DNA of 5,603 nt from Chloroflexota bacterium (GTDB taxonomy: Bacteria; Chloroflexota; Dehalococcoidia; Lucifugimonadales; Lucifugimonadaceae): assembly GCA_013911545.1 (NCBI GenBank), contig JACETA010000054.1, positions 1 through 5,603 of the forward strand, read 5' to 3'. Positions 1 through 4,830 of the stretch are shown here, in pieces. Under the pieces are notes generated by a model. The model did not search any database. It worked only from the letters and a program-made list of their open reading frames with translations, and was not told the DNA's origin. The position numbers and the translations under genes were made by a program. Numbering within the stretch: position 1 is the first letter of the stretch; every line of letters begins with the position of its first letter.

Positions 1-843
1 CCTTACAAACAAAACCAAGCTAAACATTTTATGATTGCAATCTGGAAAGGTATTTTTGGTAATTCCAATGAAATGGAAGATGGGGAAAAGTATGTAATCA
101 ATGAAATTAATAGACAAGAAAAGTTTGGATCTAATTTTTTAGACTTAAATGTTGATGAAATGTCTCATAAACTTGATATACAAATTACTGCAATGAAATG
201 GCTAATTGATGTTTTTGAAAAAAATGCATCAGTTCCACCTAGCGTAGATTCATCAAACTCTGAAATTATCAAAGCTGGCCTCAAAGAATATTCTGGTAAA
301 CAAGGAAGACCAATGATCAATTCTATAGCCTTAGAAAGACTCGAAACTTTTGATTTAGCAAAAGAATATAATTCAAAAGTTATATTGACTGGAGCTAGTA
401 AAGACGGGATGCCAAGCAACTCAGATGAAAGAGTAAATAATATAAATGAAATTATTAATCATGCTAAGAAAAATAATATTAACTTTGAAGATATCCATCT
501 TGACCCATTAGTTTTCCCAATATCTGTAGATGGAGAATATGGTATTCATTTTTTCGATTCAATTTCTAAATTAAGAGAAATTTATGGTACAGAAATAAAT
601 ATAAGTGGAGGATTGAGTAATGTTTCATTTGGCTTACCAAGAAGAAAATTAGTTAATGATGTATTTGTTAATATTTGCATTAACAGGGGGCTAGATAGTG
701 GGATTATTGATCCGATTCAAATAAAAATAGATGAAATTAAAAATCTAGATGAGTCAACAAAGGATTATAAGATCGCTGAGGATATGTTAATGGGCAAAGA
801 TGATTTTTGTATGAACTATATTACATTTTGCAGGGAGAGTTAA
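1..843 (+). CDS. Methyltetrahydrofolate:corrinoid methyltransferase, pterin-binding (DHPS-like) domain; 5'-partial
   Basis: A pterin-binding TIM-barrel protein of the AcsE/MtgA/MetH-folate-domain type, expected to move a methyl group between methyltetrahydrofolate and the cobalt of a corrinoid protein in the cytoplasm. Counting codons from base 1, visible motifs are DLNVD (48-52), SVDSSN (81-86), MINS (105-108), DPLVFP (168-173) and GLSNVSFGLP (204-213); the Asp/Asn residues at strand ends match the pterin pocket of this family. The frame is open to base 1. The first Met (base 31) has no Shine-Dalgarno, and the family's N-terminal GE(R/N)I strand is missing from the visible part, so the true start should lie upstream of the window. 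The C-terminus ends normally at TAA, 280 visible codons. The next gene begins directly after this stop. FolP (folate synthesis) is unlikely given the SNVSFGLP motif and the cluster. Whether the in vivo direction is folate to cobalt or the reverse is inference. Confidence 0.9.
   Translation, partial: PYKQNQAKHFMIAIWKGIFGNSNEMEDGEKYVINEINRQEKFGSNFLDLNVDEMSHKLDIQITAMKWLIDVFEKNASVPPSVDSSNSEIIKAGLKEYSGKQGRPMINSIALERLETFDLAKEYNSKVILTGASKDGMPSNSDERVNNINEIINHAKKNNINFEDIHLDPLVFPISVDGEYGIHFFDSISKLREIYGTEINISGGLSNVSFGLPRRKLVNDVFVNICINRGLDSGIIDPIQIKIDEIKNLDESTKDYKIAEDMLMGKDDFCMNYITFCRES
832..837 (+). promoter_or_regulatory. Ribosome binding site for the TTG-started gene
   Basis: AGGGAG lies six bases before the TTG at 844, inside the last codons of the pterin methyltransferase gene. 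It is the only clear Shine-Dalgarno sequence that I see in the window, and it decides the TTG start because the next in-frame ATG (base 967) would remove the conserved N-terminal strand. Confidence 0.7.
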
Positions 844-1185
844 TTGATTAATATAAGGATTTTATATTGGAAAGAAATACCTGTTCAAATTGAATTTATT
901 AAAGATAAAATTAAAAAATCAGCACAGCTAGATGAAAAATTCCAAATTGCTGTTGATTCAATTGCCATGAAAGACGGGTCATATGGATCTGATGATTATT
1001 TAGATTCTTGGGAATGGGTAGACAAAGATAAAGTAGATAAAATACTTGATGAAGATTTTATAGATAAATATATTTCTTTATTTAAATTTCCAAAAGATTT
1101 TATAAAAAAAATTAATAATGATATTGATAATGGTACTAGGTCTGGCCTTCCTGGCTCAATAGATGACTGGTTGATGAATAGATGA
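844..1185 (+). CDS. Small 'Virulence factor' domain protein of the corrinoid methyltransferase cluster
   Basis: A 113-residue soluble protein that fits, from memory, the Pfam 'Virulence factor' (Virulence_fact) family: an N-terminal strand with YWKEIPVQ (residues 8-15), then EKFQIAVDSIAM (31-42), then SDDYLDSWEW (49-58). The family is small, has no established biochemical role known to me, and recurs beside B12-dependent methyltransferase genes in Alphaproteobacteria; the virulence name is inherited annotation. No signal peptide or membrane segment is visible, and the protein is rich in Lys and Asp. It starts with TTG directly after the upstream stop, backed by AGGGAG at 832-837. Its stop overlaps the next start (ATGA at 1182-1185), so translation is probably coupled to the homocysteine methyltransferase gene. 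A role as an accessory or assembly factor for methyl transfer is inference. The C-terminal 25 or so residues, ending GSIDDWLMNR, may be specific to this lineage. Confidence 0.75.
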   Translation: MINIRILYWKEIPVQIEFIKDKIKKSAQLDEKFQIAVDSIAMKDGSYGSDDYLDSWEWVDKDKVDKILDEDFIDKYISLFKFPKDFIKKINNDIDNGTRSGLPGSIDDWLMNR

Positions 1186-2063
1186 ATTTTTTAGATGAAA
1201 TTAAACATAGAGTTTTATTATCAGATGGTGCAACGGGAACTTTTTTGCAAACTAGAGGTCTTGAGCCTGGAGGTTGCCCTGAATTAATGAATGTTGAATA
1301 CCCTGAAGCTGTTATTGAGATGGCTAAGGGTTATTTTGATTCTGGCTCCGATTTTGTTTTAACAAATACATTTGGAGGAAGTCCATTCATGCTAAAAAAA
1401 TATGATTTTGAAGATAAAGTTGAGCACTTTAATTCTGAAGGCGCAAGGTTGGCTAAATCAGTTTGCCCAGAAGGTAAGTACGTGGTTGGTTCAATTGGGC
1501 CTACTGGAGAATTTATTGAACCTTTAGGTAATGTATCTGAAGATGAAATGTCTGACGGTTTTAAAAGGCAAATTAATGGCTTAATTGATGGTGGCGTAGA
1601 TGCTATTATTTTTGAAACTCAAATGGCAATTGAAGAATTAGTTTTAGGGATAAAAACTGCTAAGGAAATTTCAAATATTCCTGTAATTGGAAGTATGGTA
1701 TTTGATAAAGGTCCACGAGGTTTCTTTACAATGATGGGAGTGTCTCCTGAAAATGCTGCAAATCAAATTTTTGATGCTGGCGCTGATATTGTTGCAACAA
1801 ATTGTGGTAATGGCTCTGAAAAAATGGTCGATTTAGCAAAAGAGCTTATGGAACATTCTAAATTGCCACTTATGGTTGTATCAAATGCAGGTATACCTAA
1901 ATTAAAGAATAAGAAAGTAATTTATGACGAAACTCCCGAATATATGTGCGAAAATTTTCAAAAATTATTAGATGTTGGTGTTTCTATTTTAGGGGGTTGT
2001 TGTGGCACAACATTCAACCACATAAATAAATTTAGCAATCTTATAAATGAAAACAACCAATAA
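1182..2063 (+). CDS. Homocysteine S-methyltransferase domain protein (MetH homocysteine module/BHMT family)
   Basis: A 293-residue stand-alone homocysteine S-methyltransferase barrel, the length expected of a single domain. Visible are the N-terminal DGATGT loop (residues 15-20), TNTFGG (61-66), GSIGPTGEF (103-111), the first zinc cysteine in ATNCGNG (Cys208) and the paired zinc cysteines in GGCCGTT (Cys273, Cys274). In this family three thiolates hold Zn2+, which activates homocysteine for methylation to methionine. No folate, cobalamin or SAM-activation domain is fused, unlike full-length MetH (about 1,200 residues). The separate pterin and corrinoid proteins in the same cluster can supply those parts, so methyl-cobalamin on the neighbouring corrinoid protein is the likely donor. 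A betaine- or S-methylmethionine-dependent enzyme (BHMT/MmuM) is the main alternative. The start overlaps the previous stop by four bases with no clear Shine-Dalgarno, suggesting coupled translation. Confidence 0.9.
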   Translation: MNFLDEIKHRVLLSDGATGTFLQTRGLEPGGCPELMNVEYPEAVIEMAKGYFDSGSDFVLTNTFGGSPFMLKKYDFEDKVEHFNSEGARLAKSVCPEGKYVVGSIGPTGEFIEPLGNVSEDEMSDGFKRQINGLIDGGVDAIIFETQMAIEELVLGIKTAKEISNIPVIGSMVFDKGPRGFFTMMGVSPENAANQIFDAGADIVATNCGNGSEKMVDLAKELMEHSKLPLMVVSNAGIPKLKNKKVIYDETPEYMCENFQKLLDVGVSILGGCCGTTFNHINKFSNLINENNQ

Positions 2064-2067
2064 ATTA

Positions 2068-2081
2068 TATATAATATAATT
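2068..2081 (+). promoter_or_regulatory. Candidate internal -10 element directly before the 2082 start (possible leaderless promoter)
   Basis: TATATAATATA at 2068-2078 contains a perfect TATAAT (2070-2075) whose last base is six bases from the ATG at 2082, so a transcript from it would begin at or next to the start codon. No convincing -35 hexamer is seen 16-18 bases upstream, and there is no Shine-Dalgarno. The same 11-mer occurs before the gene at 3823. AT-rich chance remains a serious alternative. Confidence 0.35.
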
Positions 2082-2735
2082 ATGAGGCCAATTGAGGTAA
2101 TAAAAAAATATGGCAGGTGTATCGAACTGATTTCTATGGACCCATTTTTTAATAATGTTACTATTGGTCTTTTTTTTAAAGAACCGGCACTTACAGTTTA
2201 CTCCTACAGCTCGAAGCCTGGACTTGATAAAAGGTTGAAAGATATTAGAGACAGAATAGTTGATGTGTCAGGGGCTGTTTCTTTAAAAGAGGATAATCAA
2301 GCTACATTTCCATGTTCTATGAAAGACGGATGTTGTTCTCCTCCCTTAAGATTTGTACTTAAAGAAGCAGTGATGAAAGATAGGCTAAATGACTTATCTG
2401 ATGGTATTACCTGTAAAGATTTAAGATCAGATATGTTTTTAAAAATTGACCATTCAATTGTTGATGGTGTAAACAAATATACTGTATCTGGCGATGGTAA
2501 TGCTCCAAAACCTGAAATAAGATATAGAGCTGTTGTTAATGGCCTACTTAAATATGGTGGTTTTGAAAAAATTGATAATTTTTCTTTTCAATTAAAATGC
2601 AATATGAGAAATGATAAATTGATAAATTTATTATTACCATTAGCTCGTAACATTAGTGCTACTGAAGAGTCTTTGGCAGCTGATGAATTAGCAGGTCAAA
2701 TGACAACACAATCATTAGGTTTCGCGGCAAATTAA
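2082..2735 (+). CDS. Uncharacterised cysteine-containing protein of the methyltransferase cluster
   Basis: A 217-residue protein that I do not recognise; it does not look like DUF1638, the unknown family I associate from memory with split methionine synthases. No signal peptide or membrane helix is evident. It has a hydrophobic N-terminal region, then a Cys-rich centre PCSMKDGCCSPPLR (residues 77-90: Cys78, Cys84, Cys85), further single cysteines at 13, 111 and 173, an HSIVDGV segment (124-130) and a C-terminal helix-like stretch ending SLGFAAN. The CxxxxxCC spacing could bind a metal or be redox active, but that is inference. It lies between the homocysteine methyltransferase and the MtaA-like gene, with one base separating its stop from the next ATG, so a role in the same pathway is likely. 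The ATG at 2082 has no Shine-Dalgarno but directly follows a TATAAT-like sequence. Codon use and base composition look like the neighbours, which argues that it is a real gene. Confidence 0.8.
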   Translation: MRPIEVIKKYGRCIELISMDPFFNNVTIGLFFKEPALTVYSYSSKPGLDKRLKDIRDRIVDVSGAVSLKEDNQATFPCSMKDGCCSPPLRFVLKEAVMKDRLNDLSDGITCKDLRSDMFLKIDHSIVDGVNKYTVSGDGNAPKPEIRYRAVVNGLLKYGGFEKIDNFSFQLKCNMRNDKLINLLLPLARNISATEESLAADELAGQMTTQSLGFAAN

Positions 2736-2736
2736 G

Positions 2737-3774
2737 ATGATAGATACTAGTTTAAATATGAATTCTAAACAGCGTGTATTAAATGCTTTAAATGGAAAAA
2801 ATGTTGATAGGCCACCTGTTTCTAACCCTACTAGTGTTGCCACAGTTGAATTAATGGATTATGTTGACGCTCCTTTTCCGGATGCTTGCAGAGATGCAAA
2901 TTTAAATGCAAAATTAGCTATAACTGGATATACGGAGCTTGGATTTGATTCTATTGCACCTTATTTTTCTATTATTCAAGAGTCTTCTGCTCTTGGTTGT
3001 GAAATGCAGTGGGAACAAAAAGATAACTGGCCCACAGTAAGGATGGGGAATCCAATTTGGAAATCAAAAAATGACATAAAGATCCCGTCAGGATTTCTTG
3101 AGCATAGAGATAACATTGCTATAACTAAATCAATTAACATTCTCAAAGAGGAAGTTAAAGATGAAGTTGCAATTTTTGGAAAAACAATGGGGCCTTGGAC
3201 ACTTGCTTACCATGTCTTTGGAGTTGAGCCCTTTCTTTTAAATTCCATTGATGATCCTCAAGATACCAAAGATATGCTTAGAAAATTAATGGATATAACC
3301 ATATTATTTGGTCAAGCTCAAATTGATGCAGGTGCTGACGCCCTAGTTATTCCTGATCATGCAACTGGTGATTTAGTAAGTGGTAAATATTATGATGATT
3401 TTTTATTGAACTTACATCAAGAACTTGTTGAGGAATTAAAAGTTCCATTAATTTTACATATTTGTGGAAGAACTGTTGACAGGATGCCATCTATTGCAAA
3501 AAGTGGAATGGCAGCATTTCATTTTGATTCTAAAAATTCACCTAAAGAAGCAATGGAGGCTGTAGGTGATGGTATAAGGTTAGTTGGTAATGTAAATAAT
3601 CCAGAGACTTTGTATTCTAAAACTCCAAATGAAGTTAAGAGCGAAGTATATGAAGCGCTTGATGCAGGTGTTCAGCTTATTTCTACTGAATGCGCTATAC
3701 CATTAAAAACTAAGATTGAAAACCTTATAGCTATTCCTGAATCTGTTAAAAGCTGGGTAAAAGAAAATATTTAA
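2737..3774 (+). CDS. MtaA/CmuA-like methyltransferase, uroporphyrinogen decarboxylase (UroD) superfamily
   Basis: A 345-residue UroD-fold protein of the zinc-dependent methyltransferase branch (MtaA/MtbA methylcobamide:thiol methyltransferases, CmuA, MtvB-like O-demethylases). The N-terminal SKQRVLNALNGKNVDRPPV (residues 10-28) is typical of the family. The zinc motif is HIC (His241, Cys243) followed 75 residues later by Cys319 in TECAIPLKT, matching the HxCx(n)C pattern. GPWTLA (152-157), DAGAD (197-201), HFD (262-264) and GNVNNPETL (284-292) are further family signatures. Haem-pathway HemE is unlikely because this zinc site is present and the HemE N-terminal MRQAGRY-type motif is absent. 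Its acceptor or donor is unknown: it could demethylate a substrate onto the corrinoid protein or pass methyl from it to a thiol. The ATG at 2737 is one base after the previous stop; the ATG at 2758 (MNSKQRV) fits the usual family N-terminus as well, and neither has a good Shine-Dalgarno. Confidence 0.87.
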   Translation: MIDTSLNMNSKQRVLNALNGKNVDRPPVSNPTSVATVELMDYVDAPFPDACRDANLNAKLAITGYTELGFDSIAPYFSIIQESSALGCEMQWEQKDNWPTVRMGNPIWKSKNDIKIPSGFLEHRDNIAITKSINILKEEVKDEVAIFGKTMGPWTLAYHVFGVEPFLLNSIDDPQDTKDMLRKLMDITILFGQAQIDAGADALVIPDHATGDLVSGKYYDDFLLNLHQELVEELKVPLILHICGRTVDRMPSIAKSGMAAFHFDSKNSPKEAMEAVGDGIRLVGNVNNPETLYSKTPNEVKSEVYEALDAGVQLISTECAIPLKTKIENLIAIPESVKSWVKENI

Positions 3775-3807
3775 TTTTCAAATTATGGAAATCTAAATTA
3801 CAGATGT

Positions 3808-3822
3808 TATATAATATATTTT
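3808..3822 (+). promoter_or_regulatory. Candidate internal -10 element directly before the corrinoid protein gene (possible leaderless promoter)
   Basis: TATATAATATA at 3808-3818 includes TATAAT at 3810-3815, with seven bases to the ATG at 3823. The 48-base gap here (3775-3822) is the largest in the cluster, so a separate promoter for the corrinoid protein and reactivase genes is plausible. There is no Shine-Dalgarno and no good -35 hexamer. The 11-mer is identical to 2068-2078. Confidence 0.4.
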
Positions 3823-4551
3823 ATGATAAAAAATGAAGGTTTAATTGAAGAGTTTAAGCATGTGACTGTTCCTGAAGAACAAGAGCATATAGAAGGATTA
3901 TTTGCTAGTGGCGATGAGCTAATGCAAGATATTTCTTATAATTTAATTTCAGGAAATAACACAGAAGTTGGGATCCTTGTTAAAAAGGCACTTGATGAAG
4001 GCTATTCTGCAAATATTGTTCTAGATGACGGTTTGATTGCGGGTATGGCAATAGTAGGAATTAAATTTAGAGATAACATTATCTTTGTTCCAGAAGTATT
4101 AATTTCCGCAAGAGCTATGAAAGCTGGAATGGAACATATTGAGCCAATTCTTTCAGCTTCAGGTGTTGAGCCTATAGGTACTATAATAATGGGGACAGTT
4201 AAAGGTGACCTTCATGATATAGGTAAAAATTTATGTATCATGATGCTGCGTGGAGGTGGATTTAAAGTTCATGATTTAGGAGTAGATACGAAACCAGATG
4301 ATTTTATTGATGCTGTTATGGAACACGAAGCAGCAATTGTTGGTATGTCAGCTTTGTTGACAACTACCATGCCAAATATGGGTACAACTATCGAGGCATT
4401 TGATGATGCAGGAATGAGAGAAGAAGTTAAAATTATGGTTGGTGGTGCTCCAGTTACACAAGAATTTGCTGATGAAATGGGTGCTGATGCATATGGAGCA
4501 AATGCTGTTGATTGTGTACAAAAAGCTAAAGATTTTTCTGTCCCAAAATAA
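3823..4551 (+). CDS. Corrinoid (B12)-binding methyl-carrier protein
   Basis: A 242-residue protein with the two-domain layout of MtbC/MttC/MetH cobalamin modules. Residues about 35-115 form the helical cap (GYSANIVLDDGLIAGM, then IVGIKFRDNIIFVPEVLISARAM). Residues about 117-240 form the Rossmann-like B12 domain with GTVKGDLHDIGKN, where DLHDIG (129-134) supplies His131 as the lower cobalt ligand, then SALLTTTM (176-183) and VGGAPVTQEFADEMGADAY (206-224), which contact the nucleotide tail and corrin. It should carry the methyl group between the methyltransferases of this cluster. The first 35 or so residues, acidic and rich in Glu, extend beyond the usual start of about 210-residue homologues. 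The TTTMP and GGAPV segments resemble, from memory, the alphaproteobacterial branch beside stand-alone homocysteine methyltransferases. The stop and next start overlap by one base (TAATG at 4549-4553). Confidence 0.95.
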   Translation: MIKNEGLIEEFKHVTVPEEQEHIEGLFASGDELMQDISYNLISGNNTEVGILVKKALDEGYSANIVLDDGLIAGMAIVGIKFRDNIIFVPEVLISARAMKAGMEHIEPILSASGVEPIGTIIMGTVKGDLHDIGKNLCIMMLRGGGFKVHDLGVDTKPDDFIDAVMEHEAAIVGMSALLTTTMPNMGTTIEAFDDAGMREEVKIMVGGAPVTQEFADEMGADAYGANAVDCVQKAKDFSVPK

Positions 4552-4817
4552 TGAATACTGAAAATTCATTAGATAAAGAAAAAGCTATTAAAAGTCTTGA
4601 TAAATTATTTGATATTTTTAAAGATATTTCTTCTAATGCGGATGAAATTTTTAAGAAAAGATGCCCTTATAAAAATGCTAAAGCAAGATGCACAGCTAAA
4701 TTTGAATGTAAAAATCAACATAATATAAAAAAATTTGGCGAAAGACCTGTTTGCACTGGTTCTGACCTTTTAGATTACCGTCCAGCATGGATTTCAAATA
4801 AAAAAATAACTTCTTGA
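4551..4817 (+). CDS. Small four-cysteine protein between corrinoid protein and reactivase
   Basis: An 88-residue protein that I do not recognise. The first 35 residues are charged and predicted helical; the rest holds Cys38, Cys47, Cys53 and Cys68 (C-x8-C-x5-C-x14-C, with His57 between the last two), followed by a DLLDYRPAW segment (72-80). Four spaced cysteines in so short a cytoplasmic protein suggest a zinc or iron-sulfur site, which is inference. There is no signal peptide or membrane segment. It starts on the last base of the corrinoid protein's stop codon, and the reactivase begins 13 bases after its stop, so it sits between carrier and activator in the operon. A role in electron delivery to the reactivase or as a chaperone of the corrinoid protein would fit. 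It is likely a real gene rather than a chance frame because of the exact overlap, compatible codon use and patterned cysteines. Confidence 0.75.
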   Translation: MNTENSLDKEKAIKSLDKLFDIFKDISSNADEIFKKRCPYKNAKARCTAKFECKNQHNIKKFGERPVCTGSDLLDYRPAWISNKKITS

Positions 4818-4830
4818 TTAGATTTTTATA

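Noticed and set aside
31..33. ATG at 31 as the true start of the first gene
   Set aside because: The frame is open to base 1, there is no Shine-Dalgarno, and the N-terminal pterin-domain strand expected for the family would be missing; a 5'-truncated gene is more likely.
165..419. Reverse-strand open frame of 84 codons
   Set aside because: Lies fully inside the pterin methyltransferase gene on the other strand, has no recognisable motif, and its amino acid content follows from the complementary coding strand.
1..843. Dihydropteroate synthase (FolP) of folate synthesis
   Set aside because: The GLSNVSFGLP and DPLVFP motifs are those of methyltetrahydrofolate:corrinoid methyltransferases, and no other folate synthesis gene is nearby.
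2737..3774. Uroporphyrinogen decarboxylase of haem synthesis (HemE)
   Set aside because: The HxC...C zinc site and the MtaA-type N-terminus are present, the HemE substrate-binding N-terminal motif is absent, and the neighbours are all methyl-transfer proteins.
3791..3805. ATCT...AGAT inverted repeat as a terminator in the 48-base gap
   Set aside because: Only a four-base AT-rich stem with no following T-run; far too weak for an intrinsic terminator.
4348..4569. Reverse-strand open frame of 73 codons
   Set aside because: Antisense to the conserved B12-binding domain coding region, with a low-complexity Phe/Ser/Cys/His composition typical of a shadow frame.
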